NCBI GenBank assembly: GCA_947632395.1
Contig: CANRPA010000008.1
Span: 1 to 32,410, forward strand
Direction: 5' to 3'
Length of the DNA: 32,410 nucleotides
Source: an uncultured Bacilli bacterium
GTDB taxonomy: Bacteria; Bacillota_I; Bacilli_A; RF39; UBA660
This document shows, piece by piece, positions 1 to 7,730 of this stretch (position 1 is its first letter; every line of letters starts with the position of its first letter). A model generated the notes under the pieces. It was not told the origin of the DNA, searched no databases, and worked only from the letters and a program-made list of their open reading frames with translations. The translations under genes and the position numbers were made by a program.

Positions 1-958
1 AGAAACAAATGATGGAGCATACTGTGAAGTAACTATAGAAAATGGATTACAAGTTTCATGTTATTCAAGTACAGAAAAAGAAAATGCAAAACATTACTTT
101 ACAAAATATGTACAAACTGATTCAGAATCTGGAGAAGGTAATGAGCCAATTGTTCAAGAAAGCCCAAAAGATTGGTTTATATATGATGAAGCAACTGGAA
201 CAATAACAGGTTTTTCAGATACATGGAATAGTTTAGAAGATGAAAATAAATATGATATAGTAATTCCATCAACAACACCAAATGGTAATACAATTGTTGA
301 TATAAGGGCAGGCGCATTTTCATCAAGACCATTGACAAGTGTCACAATCCCAGATAGTGTAATTACTATTGGAGATGGCGCATTTTATCAAAACAATCTA
401 ACAAGTTTAGTTTTAGGAGATAATGTTAAAACAATAGGTGGATCTGCTTTTTTAGGTAATAAACTAGAAAGTTTAGATTTAGGGGAAGGTGTTCAAACGA
501 TAAAATCAGGCGCTTTTTATGGTAATAAATTAGAAAGTGTAAAAATTCCAGATAGTATGATTACAATTGAAGCAGGAGCATTTAATCAAAATAATATAAC
601 AAGTTTAGATTTAGGAAATGGAACTCCAACAATAGCAGCTGCTTTTCATAATAATAAACTTGAATATATTAAAATCCCTAGTGGTGTAACATTATTAGGT
701 GGGGCATTTGCCTATAATAATTTAATTACTATCGAATTAGAACCAAATGTTCAAGCAATTGCAAATGGTGCTTTTTATAAAGGTATTACTTCTAACGATG
801 ATATTTCTAATCTAAATTTAGCCCAAATAATCAATAGGACTGGAAAAAGTTTTGATTGGGATAATGTAATAAATAGTTCGACATCAGGGAGATATACATT
901 TGAAACTGGAATTGTTGAAAACAATTATGGTAATGTAACAGTTACAAATACTAATTAA
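1..958 (+). CDS. BspA-type leucine-rich-repeat surface protein, 3' part only
   Basis: The ORF track starts this at a TTG at 332, but the same frame is open back to the window edge, so this is the C-terminal part of a longer gene. The first ~45 visible residues contain two cysteines (AYCEV, VSCYSS) followed by ENAKHYFTKY, which resembles the end of a pilin-like head. About seven ~22-residue repeats follow, of the form L.SL.LG..V.TI..GAF..NK, the LRR_5/BspA pattern. The last ~55 residues (SFDWDNVINSSTSGRYTF onward) form a non-repeat cap with no LPXTG or C-terminal membrane anchor. Proteins with these repeats are usually secreted or surface-exposed and bind host or matrix ligands. Anchoring by an N-terminal prepilin-like segment, as in the giant gene at the other end of the window, is an inference because the N-terminus is not visible. 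A terminator follows directly. Confidence 0.85.
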   Translation, partial: ETNDGAYCEVTIENGLQVSCYSSTEKENAKHYFTKYVQTDSESGEGNEPIVQESPKDWFIYDEATGTITGFSDTWNSLEDENKYDIVIPSTTPNGNTIVDIRAGAFSSRPLTSVTIPDSVITIGDGAFYQNNLTSLVLGDNVKTIGGSAFLGNKLESLDLGEGVQTIKSGAFYGNKLESVKIPDSMITIEAGAFNQNNITSLDLGNGTPTIAAAFHNNKLEYIKIPSGVTLLGGAFAYNNLITIELEPNVQAIANGAFYKGITSNDDISNLNLAQIINRTGKSFDWDNVINSSTSGRYTFETGIVENNYGNVTVTNTN

Positions 959-972
959 TAAAAAAATAGTAT

Positions 973-1005
973 AACCCCGTTCCTTAAATAGAAACGAGGT
1001 TTTTA
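973..1005 (+). terminator. Intrinsic terminator after the LRR gene
   Basis: Arms ACCCCGTT (974-981) and AACGAGGT (993-1000) pair over 8 bp with one C-A mismatch around an 11-nt loop, followed by TTTT. It lies 15 nt after the stop codon at 958. Confidence 0.75.
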
Positions 1006-1152
1006 TATGAGTAAATTGATATAAAAAAATTGACTCATTTTATGTGTCTATGAATTTGCACTACTATTTTTTTTCATGATATCTATAATTCTTCAAAATA
1101 AAAATATTTACCCATTTGTCAACAGTCTGAATCTAGTTATAACTAGTTTTTC
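1006..1152. other. Intergenic region with a 14-bp palindrome
   Basis: AT-rich spacer without a credible ORF. It holds one perfect palindrome, CTAGTTATAACTAG (1133-1146), followed by TTTTT and ending 6 nt before the -35 of the racemase operon. It could be an operator for that promoter or a minimal hairpin (5-bp stem, TATA loop) reinforcing the upstream terminator; the sequence alone does not decide. Confidence 0.5.
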
Positions 1153-1181
1153 TTTACACACTTTTAAAAAATGTGTATAAT
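1153..1181 (+). promoter_or_regulatory. Sigma-A promoter of the racemase/ATP-grasp/AsnB operon
   Basis: TTTACA (1153-1158), a 17-nt spacer and a perfect TATAAT (1176-1181). The ATG at 1171 used by the ORF track lies inside this promoter and so cannot be the translation start. Confidence 0.8.
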
Positions 1182-1215
1182 TAATATGTCAATAACTTTA
1201 GAAAAGAGTGATAAT

Positions 1216-2358
1216 ATGAACGATAGTTATGTAGAAATAGATACAAAGCAAATAGGAAAAAATGTAGAGAATATTATTAAGAAATATGATAACTATAAAT
1301 ATTATATAGGGGTTATTAAAGGAAATGCTTATGGACATGGATTTGGTGTTGTAAAAACTATGGTGGATTCTGGAATAAATTATTTAGCAGTATCTACTTT
1401 AAAAGAAGCAATTGAGGTAAGAAATTTAATTGATATTCCAATATTATGTTTACAACCAATAGATATAGGGGATTTACCTTTAGCTAGTGAAAATAATATA
1501 ACAATAACAGTAAGTAGTTATGAATATTTTAAAAAAATTCCAAAAGAAAAATTAAAGTTAAATATTCATTTAAAACTTGATACAGGTATGAATAGACTTG
1601 GTATAAATAAAAAAAGTGAAGTAGAAGAAATTTATAATGAACTTATAGATAATGAAAATATAAAACTAGAGGGAATATATACTCATCTTGCAACTATTGG
1701 TATAGAAGATAAAAAATGGGATGATCAAGTAAATAAATTCTGCAATTTAACTGATAACATAGATTTAAATAAAATAAAAATAGTTCATTTATTTAGTAGT
1801 AATAGTTTAGTAGTACATCCTAAACTTGAATTTGCAAATGGAGTTAGAATTGGCATAATGATGTATGGAATAGCGTTAAAAGCGCCAAACTATAATGGAA
1901 TTAAAGGTCGTTTAAGAAAAATAAAAAGAGACTATTTAAGAAAAAAGTATAAATTATCACAAATATTGAATGACTATAATATAGATATAAAACCTGCTTT
2001 TCATCTTTATAGTAAAGTAATAGAAATAAAAGATGTAAAACCTAATGAATATATAGGATATGGTTTAAAATATAAAACATCTGAAAAATCTAAGGTAGCA
2101 GTTGTTCCTATTGGGTATGCAGATGGATTATCACTTAAAAATAGTGGAAGAAATGTATTAATTAATGGCGAGCCTTATAAAATCGTAGGTTCAGTTAATA
2201 TGAAAATGTTAACAGTAATTGTAGATGATAAAGTAAAATTAAATGATAAGGTAGAGATAATAGGTGACAATGTAAGATATATATGTGGATATTTAGGAGT
2301 TACTCCTCATAGTTTATTTACAATGGTACCAAAAGAAATACCAAAAATATATAAATAG
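1216..2358 (+). CDS. Alanine-racemase-fold PLP amino-acid racemase, possibly of altered specificity
   Basis: 380-aa fold-type III PLP racemase (Alr family). Start set at ATG 1216 behind the SD-like AAGAGTGAT; the track start at 1171 is inside the promoter -10. The PLP lysine is K35 in GVIKGNAYGHG. K120 and R127 lie in LKLDTGMNRLG, the second catalytic base is Y282 in IGYGLKY, and the GYADG motif is at 300-304. By alignment from memory to Geobacillus Alr, three positions near the substrate differ: Cys311 to N328, Asp313 to K330, and the gate Tyr354 to H365. A basic insertion of about 25 residues (KGRLRKIKRDYLRKKYK) sits between the barrel and the C-terminal beta domain. It is the first gene of a three-gene operon, 14 nt before the ATP-grasp start. 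It may supply D-Ala, or D-Asp/D-Ser for the ATP-grasp partner; the context favours the second reading, which is inference. Confidence 0.85.
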   Translation: MNDSYVEIDTKQIGKNVENIIKKYDNYKYYIGVIKGNAYGHGFGVVKTMVDSGINYLAVSTLKEAIEVRNLIDIPILCLQPIDIGDLPLASENNITITVSSYEYFKKIPKEKLKLNIHLKLDTGMNRLGINKKSEVEEIYNELIDNENIKLEGIYTHLATIGIEDKKWDDQVNKFCNLTDNIDLNKIKIVHLFSSNSLVVHPKLEFANGVRIGIMMYGIALKAPNYNGIKGRLRKIKRDYLRKKYKLSQILNDYNIDIKPAFHLYSKVIEIKDVKPNEYIGYGLKYKTSEKSKVAVVPIGYADGLSLKNSGRNVLINGEPYKIVGSVNMKMLTVIVDDKVKLNDKVEIIGDNVRYICGYLGVTPHSLFTMVPKEIPKIYK

Positions 2359-2372
2359 AATTGAGTGATAGT

Positions 2373-3584
2373 ATGGACTTTGAAGTTTTACTACTAGGTA
2401 GTGATATAAATACATATTATATGGCTAGGTGCTTACACGAAGAATATGGTAAAAAGGCTTATGTAATAAGTAAATTTCCTATGATGTTTACAAGCATAAG
2501 TAAAATATTAAATCTAAAGATAGAACCTAAAATACAAGAGAAAGAAACCTTTGTAAAAATATTAAAAAAATTTTACAATGAGCATAAAGATAAAAAAATA
2601 TTATTAGTAGGTACAAATGATAATTATGTTAGATTAATAATAGAAAATCAAGATTATTTGAAAAAGTATTTCTATTTTCCAACTTTTAGTGTAGAGTTAT
2701 TAAATAATATGTTAGTAAAAGAAAAATTTTATAATAATTTTGATGGTCTTGATAAGCCAGAAACATATATTTATAATACTTTAGAAAAATTAGATATGGA
2801 TAAGATAAAAGAGTTAGGATATCCATTAATACTTAAACCTAGTGATGGTATAAAATATCATGAACATGAATTTGATAATCAATATAAAGTATTTAAAATA
2901 AAAGATGAAGAAAATTTAAAAAGTGTTATAAACGATATAAAAAAGTCTGGATATAAAGATAATTTAATAATACAAAAATTTATTAAAGGTGATGATAGTT
3001 ATCTTTTCGATTGTGTAGCATATTTAGATAGGTATGGTAAAGTAAAACTTATGACATTTGCGCAAATCGCACTTCAAGAACATACTAAAACAGGTATTGG
3101 AAATGCGACTGTTGTCGTAAATGGTGTTAGTACACATGGTAGTTTTGAAAAAATAACAAAACAGTTAAAGAAAATAATAGAAAAAGAAAATTACCATGGA
3201 TTTTGTGAATTTGATTTAAAATATGATCCAGATGATAAAAAGTTTAAAGTACTTGAAATAAATCCAAGACAAGCTAGATGTAGTTATTATTTAGCATTTG
3301 CTGGGTTTAATTTGATTAAATATTTGGTAGATGATTTAATTTATAAGAAGGATTTAGAATATCATTTCATAGATAAAAAGGTGTGTTTATCATTTGTACC
3401 TAAAAATATAATAAAAAAATATGTATTTGATAAACAATTAAAACAAGAAATTTTTAAATTATATAAACAAGGAAAAGTTGTTAATCCTTTAAAATATAAA
3501 AAAGATAATTTATTTAAGAGAAAATTATGGTTAATAGTTAGAGATTTTAATTATAATAAAAAATATAAAAATAACAGGTGGTGA
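2373..3584 (+). CDS. ATP-grasp carboxylate-amine ligase, D-aspartate ligase-like
   Basis: 403-aa ATP-grasp enzyme. ATG 2373 is chosen over the track's TTG 2361 because GAGTGATAGTATG repeats the SD spacing of the upstream gene. The N-terminus (LLLGSDINTYYMARCLHEEY) resembles Firmicute carboxylate-amine ligases of the D-aspartate ligase (Asl) type, which activate the beta-carboxylate of D-Asp with ATP and join it to the Lys side chain of the peptidoglycan precursor. Visible ATP-grasp elements are the nucleotide-binding LGYPLILKPSDG, the lid/adenine region IIQKFIKGDDS, and the metal-binding E295 and N297 in LEINPR. The C-terminal ~90 residues are very basic. There is no signal peptide, so it should act on cytoplasmic precursors. 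Family membership is firm. The D-Asp substrate is inferred from resemblance and from its racemase and asparagine-synthetase neighbours. Confidence 0.8.
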   Translation: MDFEVLLLGSDINTYYMARCLHEEYGKKAYVISKFPMMFTSISKILNLKIEPKIQEKETFVKILKKFYNEHKDKKILLVGTNDNYVRLIIENQDYLKKYFYFPTFSVELLNNMLVKEKFYNNFDGLDKPETYIYNTLEKLDMDKIKELGYPLILKPSDGIKYHEHEFDNQYKVFKIKDEENLKSVINDIKKSGYKDNLIIQKFIKGDDSYLFDCVAYLDRYGKVKLMTFAQIALQEHTKTGIGNATVVVNGVSTHGSFEKITKQLKKIIEKENYHGFCEFDLKYDPDDKKFKVLEINPRQARCSYYLAFAGFNLIKYLVDDLIYKKDLEYHFIDKKVCLSFVPKNIIKKYVFDKQLKQEIFKLYKQGKVVNPLKYKKDNLFKRKLWLIVRDFNYNKKYKNNRW

Positions 3585-3588
3585 AATT

Positions 3589-5418
3589 ATGTGTGGATTT
3601 ACAGGGTATATAAGTAAAAAGAAAAATAAAGAAAAAATTGTAAAAGAGATGAACAAACTGATACAACACCGTGGTCCTGATGATGAAAATTATTACATAG
3701 ATGAAGACATTGCTATGGCATTTAGAAGACTTAGTATAATAGATTTAAAAAATGGTAGACAGCCAATGATGAATGAAGATGAGTCTATGATAATAACTTT
3801 TAATGGTGAAATATATAACTTTCAAGAGTTAAAAAAAGACTTAATAAAAAAAGGTCATAAATTTAAAAATAATGCTGATACTGAAGTAATAATTCATGGA
3901 TATGAAGAGTATGGTGAAAATATACTAAATAAATTAAGGGGAATGTTTGCATTTGTAATATGGGATAAAAATAAAAAAGAATTGTTCGGTGCAAGAGATT
4001 ACTTTGGAATTAAACCATTCTATTATTATAAAAATAATGATACATTTATGTATGCATCAGAAATAAAGAGTTTTATTCCTAATCCAGAATTTAAAAAAGA
4101 GATGAACAAAGAAGCCCTTAAAACATATTTGACATTTCAATATTCTGCTTTAGACGAAACATTTTTTAAAGGTGTATATAGATTAAAACCAGGTCACTAT
4201 TTAAAATATAAAAATGGAAAACTTGAAATTAAATCATATTTTGATTATACATATGAAGAAGAAATGATGGAACTTGAAAAAATTGTAAATGATATAAATG
4301 AGGAGGTTAAATCTTCAGTAGAATATCATAAAATTAGTGATGTTAAAGTAGGTGCTTTTTTATCAAGTGGTGTAGATTCAAGTTATATAGTATCTCTTCT
4401 TAAACCAGATACAACTTATTCAGTTGGTTTTGATTTTGATGGATTTAATGAAACAACAGATGCTAAGGAATTATCGGATATATTAAAAATAAAAAATAAA
4501 AGTAAGATTATAAATGACAAAGAATTTTTTGAAGGAGTAAAAAAGGTTCAATATTATTCAGATGAACCACATGCTAATCTTTCTGCTGTTCCACTATATT
4601 ATTTATCCGCACTTGCAAGAAAAGATGTAAAAGTAGTATTAAGTGGAGAGGGTGCTGATGAACTATATGGTGGATATTTACCATATAAACAATCAAATAT
4701 ATTATTAAAATATAGAAAATTACCAAAAGGCTTAAGAAAAACTTTAAAAAATATAGCTAACCATTTACCTAATATTAAAGGAAAACAATTTTTAATAAGA
4801 GGTGGATCAGGTATAGAAGATTATTATATAGGTCAAGCATTCATATTTGATGATAATTCTGCTAATGACATACTTAAAGATGAATATAAGACAAATATAA
4901 AATTTAAAGATTTAACTAAACCATATTTTGATAAAGTTAAAGATAAAGATGATGTAGTAAAAATGCAATATTTAGATATGAATATGTGGCTTCCAAATGA
5001 TATATTACTTAAGGCAGATAAAATGACTATGGCAAATAGTTTGGAACTTAGAGTACCTTTTTTAGATAAAAAAGTTTTTGAGGCTAGTTTAAATATACCA
5101 ACTAAGTACAAAATAACTGATGAAACTACTAAATATGCACTTAGAAAAGCAAGTTTAAAAGCTGTACCAATAGAGTGGGCAAAAAGAAAGAAAAAAGGAT
5201 TTCCAGTACCATTTAGAGAATGGTTAAAAGAGGAAAAATATTATAAAGAAATAAAAGAAGTATTTGAAAGTGATTATGCTGCTAAATTCTTTAATACAGA
5301 AAAAATAGTTAAATTATTAGATGAACATTATAATGGTATTAAGAATACTTGTAGAAAGGTATATACTATATATTGCTTTCTAATATGGTATAAAATATAT
5401 TTTATCGATATGAAATAA
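3589..5418 (+). CDS. Glutamine-dependent asparagine synthetase-like amidotransferase (AsnB/AsnH type)
   Basis: 609 aa, a normal length for class II asparagine synthetases. Start ATG 3589 follows GGTGGTGA, which overlaps the stop of the upstream gene. The Ntn glutaminase domain begins with the nucleophile Cys2 (MCGFTGY) and carries QHRGPDD and FNGEIYNF. The synthetase domain has the pyrophosphate loop LSSGVDSS (258-265), LSGEGADELYGGY, and LLKADKMTMANSLELRVPFLD-like sequence near 470-490. All catalytic elements look intact. Free-Asn synthesis is the default role. Standing last in an operon with a racemase and a D-Asp-ligase-like enzyme, it may instead amidate the D-Asp cross-bridge to D-Asn, as reported for AsnH of Lactococcus lactis. 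That is inference from context. The minus-strand ORF at 4833-5111 is a shadow of this gene. Confidence 0.9.
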   Translation: MCGFTGYISKKKNKEKIVKEMNKLIQHRGPDDENYYIDEDIAMAFRRLSIIDLKNGRQPMMNEDESMIITFNGEIYNFQELKKDLIKKGHKFKNNADTEVIIHGYEEYGENILNKLRGMFAFVIWDKNKKELFGARDYFGIKPFYYYKNNDTFMYASEIKSFIPNPEFKKEMNKEALKTYLTFQYSALDETFFKGVYRLKPGHYLKYKNGKLEIKSYFDYTYEEEMMELEKIVNDINEEVKSSVEYHKISDVKVGAFLSSGVDSSYIVSLLKPDTTYSVGFDFDGFNETTDAKELSDILKIKNKSKIINDKEFFEGVKKVQYYSDEPHANLSAVPLYYLSALARKDVKVVLSGEGADELYGGYLPYKQSNILLKYRKLPKGLRKTLKNIANHLPNIKGKQFLIRGGSGIEDYYIGQAFIFDDNSANDILKDEYKTNIKFKDLTKPYFDKVKDKDDVVKMQYLDMNMWLPNDILLKADKMTMANSLELRVPFLDKKVFEASLNIPTKYKITDETTKYALRKASLKAVPIEWAKRKKKGFPVPFREWLKEEKYYKEIKEVFESDYAAKFFNTEKIVKLLDEHYNGIKNTCRKVYTIYCFLIWYKIYFIDMK

Positions 5419-5424
5419 GAAAAC

Positions 5425-5453
5425 AAAAATGACTCATAAAAGGGTCATTTTTA
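5425..5453 (+). terminator. Intrinsic terminator of the racemase operon
   Basis: Stem AAAAATGACTC (5425-5435) / GGGTCATTTTT (5442-5452), 11 pairs with one G-U, 6-nt loop, and the 3' arm doubles as the U tract. It starts 7 nt after the asnB-like stop. Confidence 0.85.
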
Positions 5454-5532
5454 TTGCATTTTTTAATTCATTAAATATTTTATGTATATTTATGTTTTTC
5501 AATTGTATTTTTTAATTTATTTTTAAAATTTA

Positions 5533-5561
5533 TTGACATAATAAATAATATATGATAACAT
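5533..5561 (+). promoter_or_regulatory. Promoter of secE-nusG
   Basis: Perfect TTGACA (5533-5538). The -10 is less clear: TAACAT (5556-5561) at 17 nt spacing or GATAAC (5554-5559) at 15 nt. A small hairpin ACAC-GAAAGA-GTGT followed by TTTT lies in the leader at 5570-5587 and could act as a weak attenuator. The remaining leader up to the secE SD holds nothing recognisable. No rpmG (L33) reading frame is present before secE. Confidence 0.65.
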
Positions 5562-5627
5562 TTACTTAGACACGAAAGAGTGTTTTTATTTTAGGAAAAA
5601 ACATAAAATTAAGAGGTGGTGCTTTTC

Positions 5628-5807
5628 ATGAAAAAATTAGCAAGATTTTTTGCAAATGTTAAAAAAGAAATGAAAAAAGTTAGATGGCCTAAAAAAGGAG
5701 AAATGATTAAATTTTCAACTGCTACTATAGCAATCGTTTGTTTCCTTATGGTATTTTTTACTTTAGCAGATGTAGTAATTGTTGCAATAGAGAAGGTGTT
5801 TAGTTAA
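5628..5807 (+). CDS. secE: Preprotein translocase subunit SecE
   Basis: 59-aa single-span SecE, the small essential subunit of the SecYEG channel. The amphipathic N-terminal region ends in the family signature VKKEMKKVRWP, followed by one membrane helix (about residues 30-55, TATIAIVCFLMVFFTLADVV). The ATG at 5628 is preferred over the track's GTG at 5616 because the GTG overlaps the SD AGAGGTGG (5612-5619). It is the first gene of the secE-nusG unit and its stop overlaps the nusG start by one base, indicating coupled translation. Length and order match Firmicute SecE. Confidence 0.93.
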   Translation: MKKLARFFANVKKEMKKVRWPKKGEMIKFSTATIAIVCFLMVFFTLADVVIVAIEKVFS

Positions 5808-6343
5808 TGGAAAAAGAATGGTATGTAGTTAATACTTATTCGGGACACGAGAATAAGGTAAAAGAAAAATTAGAAATGCGTGCTAGTTCCATGGGAATGG
5901 AAGATTATATATTTCGTGTAGTTGTACCATCCCAAAAGGAAATATCAACTAATAAAAAAGGTGAGGAGACAGAAAAAGATGTTAAAATGTTTCCTGGCTA
6001 CATATTAGTTGAAATGATTATGACTGATGAAGCATGGTTTGTTGTTCGTAATACACCAGGTGTTACTGGATTTATAGGATCAAGTGGTAAGGGAGCAAAA
6101 CCATTCCCACTTACTAAGTCTGAGGTAGATAAAATACTTGGAAGTATGGGAATGAGTAGAATAGATGTAGTTAATGAAATAAAAGAAGGGGATTCAGTTA
6201 AAGTAATTACTGGAGCATTTGCTAATATGTATGGTAAGGTTAAACTTGTAGATATGGTTAATCAAAAAATAGAAGTTGCCCTAGATTTATTTGGTCAAGA
6301 AACTATAGTAGAAGTAGGATTTACAGAAATAGAAAAAGCGTAA
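5807..6343 (+). CDS. nusG: Transcription termination/antitermination factor NusG
   Basis: 178 aa. The N-terminal NGN domain starts with EWYVVNTYSGHENKVKEKLE and includes MFPGYILVEM and the VRNTPGVTGFIG segment. The C-terminal KOW domain contains EGDSVKVITGAFANMYGKV. NusG binds the RNA polymerase clamp and modulates pausing and Rho or ribosome coupling. The start codon overlaps the secE stop (TAATG), with SD-like AAGGTG inside the end of secE. It is followed by a new promoter for rplK, so it is not strictly cotranscribed with the ribosomal genes. Confidence 0.95.
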   Translation: MEKEWYVVNTYSGHENKVKEKLEMRASSMGMEDYIFRVVVPSQKEISTNKKGEETEKDVKMFPGYILVEMIMTDEAWFVVRNTPGVTGFIGSSGKGAKPFPLTKSEVDKILGSMGMSRIDVVNEIKEGDSVKVITGAFANMYGKVKLVDMVNQKIEVALDLFGQETIVEVGFTEIEKA

Positions 6344-6350
6344 AAAATTA

Positions 6351-6379
6351 TAGACAAACAAAAAAAAATATGTTATTAT
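6351..6379 (+). promoter_or_regulatory. Sigma-A promoter of rplK-rplA
   Basis: TAGACA (6351-6356), a 17-nt spacer and TATTAT (6374-6379), each one mismatch from consensus. It begins 7 nt after the nusG stop. Confidence 0.7.
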
Positions 6380-6410
6380 TAAATGGCTATATTGATTTTA
6401 ATATAGATTT

Positions 6411-6460
6411 TGTGGGAGCGATGTCAAGATTATTCTTGAAAGCGGAGCATTTGTACCACA
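6411..6460 (+). promoter_or_regulatory. Structured rplK mRNA leader, probable ribosomal-protein (L1) autoregulatory site
   Basis: TGTGG (6411-6415) pairs with CCACA (6456-6460). Inside this closing stem is an asymmetric internal loop rich in GGAGC/GAGCG, then an apical hairpin TCAAG-ATTATT-CTTGA (6424-6439). It stands between the rplK promoter and its SD. Rfam-type leaders regulated by L1 are known before rplKA in bacteria, which fits, but the match was made by eye only. Confidence 0.5.
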
Positions 6461-6501
6461 TTAAAATTACGAAAAGCTAAAAATTATAGGAGGTGTTTTT
6501 C

Positions 6502-6927
6502 GTGGCACAATTAGTTAAAGAAATTAAATTACAAATTCCAGCAGGAAAAGCAACACCAGCTCCTCCAGTAGGAACTGTACTTGGTCCAGCAGGAATTAAT
6601 TTACAAGAATTCTGTACAAAATATAATGATGCAACTAAAGATAAAATAGGTGATATATTACCAGTAGTTATTTCTATATATGAAGATAGAAGTTTCGATT
6701 TTGTAATTAAAACTCCACCTACAGCATTCTTAATAAAGAAAATCTGTAATGTAAAAAAAGGTTCAAGCAAAGGCTCTAACGAAAGCGTTGGAACTATGTC
6801 TCAAGCACAACTTAGACAAATTGCTGAAATTAAATTACCAGATTTAAACTGCTATACAGTAGAAGAAGCCATGAAAATTGTTGCAGGCACTGCAAGAAAC
6901 ATGGGAGTTAAAGTAGAAGAAAACTAA
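6502..6927 (+). CDS. rplK: 50S ribosomal protein L11
   Basis: 141 aa from the GTG at 6502, the usual L11 length. The track start (GTG 6493) is part of the SD AGGAGGTG (6488-6495) and is rejected. The N-terminal domain carries the signature QIPAGKATPAPPVGTVLGPAG, the thiostrepton/GTPase-centre binding region, and the C-terminal RNA-binding domain ends TARNMGVKVEEN. L11 binds 23S rRNA helices 43-44 in the L7/L12 stalk base. It is cotranscribed with rplA downstream (68-nt gap with no obvious terminator). The start is GTG rather than ATG, as for rpoB in this window. Confidence 0.95.
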   Translation: MAQLVKEIKLQIPAGKATPAPPVGTVLGPAGINLQEFCTKYNDATKDKIGDILPVVISIYEDRSFDFVIKTPPTAFLIKKICNVKKGSSKGSNESVGTMSQAQLRQIAEIKLPDLNCYTVEEAMKIVAGTARNMGVKVEEN

Positions 6928-6995
6928 AATACGATTTGAAATAGGAATTCCGCTTTTCCAAAACTTATTGTATAAAAAATATTATGGAGGTTAAT

Positions 6996-7691
6996 ATGAA
7001 AAGAGGAAAGAAATATTTAGAAGCTGCTAGTAAAATAGAAAAGACTAAAGCTTATTCATTAGAGGAAGCAGTTAAATTAATAAAAGAATTTAAGATAGCT
7101 AAATTTGATGAATCTATAGAATTAGTTTTAAGACTAAATCTAGATACTAAAAAAGCAGATCAACAATTAAGAGGAGCTACAGTGCTTCCAAATGGTATTG
7201 GTAAGACTAAAAAAGTTTTAGTAATTGCTCGTGGAGCTAAAGCAACAGAAGCAAAAGAAGCTGGAGCTGACTATGTTGGAGATGTTGATATGATAGACAA
7301 AATAGCTAATGAAAATTGGTTTGATTTTGATACTATGATAGCTACTCCAGATATGATGCCTGCTTTAGGTAAAATTGGTCGTGTTTTAGGACCTAAAGGT
7401 TTAATGCCAAATCCTAAAACTGGTACAGTTACAATGGATGTTGCTAAAGCTGTTAGTGATGTTAAAAAAGGACGTGTTGAATATAGAACAGATTCTTTTG
7501 GAAATGTTGCTATAATAGTTGGTAAGTCATCATTTGATGCTGATAAATTAGTAGAAAATATAAACTCTTTTGTATCACTTATTAATAAAACTAAACCTAG
7601 TACAGTTAAAGGTAAATATATATTAAATATGTCTATCTCAAGTACTATGGGACCTGGTATTAAAGTAGATACAACAAATTTTGAAATTTAA
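6996..7691 (+). CDS. rplA: 50S ribosomal protein L1
   Basis: 231 aa, normal for L1. ATG 6996 is chosen over the track's ATG 6984, which overlaps the SD GGAGG (6986-6990). Family motifs include the [20 protein letters not shown] signature, [20 protein letters not shown] near the N-terminus and [11 protein letters not shown] at the C-terminus. L1 forms the mobile L1 stalk on 23S rRNA and in many bacteria represses its own rplKA mRNA, in keeping with the structured leader upstream of rplK. It is followed by a separate promoter for rplJ. Confidence 0.95.
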   Translation: MKRGKKYLEAASKIEKTKAYSLEEAVKLIKEFKIAKFDESIELVLRLNLDTKKADQQLRGATVLPNGIGKTKKVLVIARGAKATEAKEAGADYVGDVDMIDKIANENWFDFDTMIATPDMMPALGKIGRVLGPKGLMPNPKTGTVTMDVAKAVSDVKKGRVEYRTDSFGNVAIIVGKSSFDADKLVENINSFVSLINKTKPSTVKGKYILNMSISSTMGPGIKVDTTNFEI

Positions 7692-7694
7692 TTG

Positions 7695-7723
7695 TTTACA
7701 AAATAATAATGATATGTTATAAT
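7695..7723 (+). promoter_or_regulatory. Sigma-A promoter of rplJ-rplL
   Basis: TTTACA (7695-7700), a 17-nt spacer and a perfect TATAAT (7718-7723), starting 3 nt after the rplA stop. Confidence 0.8.
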
Positions 7724-7730
7724 AAAATCT

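Noticed and set aside
1133-1152. CTAGTTATAACTAG plus TTTTT as a full intrinsic terminator
   Set aside because: The hairpin would have only five AT-rich pairs and a 4-nt loop, and a better terminator already lies at 973-1005. Kept only as a possible operator.
1171-1215. Upstream ATG starts for the racemase (1171, 1186)
   Set aside because: 1171 falls in the promoter between -35 and -10 and 1186 would sit at about the transcription start; neither has an SD, while ATG 1216 does.
4833-5111. Minus-strand ORF inside the asparagine synthetase gene
   Set aside because: Fully covered by a well-supported plus-strand gene; no SD or family resemblance. The same applies to the minus-strand ORFs at 154-345, 6477-6770, 8344-8598, 16913-17131, 20204-20704 and 21356-21592.
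5570-5587. ACAC-GAAAGA-GTGT-TTTT as a terminator before secE
   Set aside because: A four-pair stem is too weak to call; mentioned only with the secE promoter.
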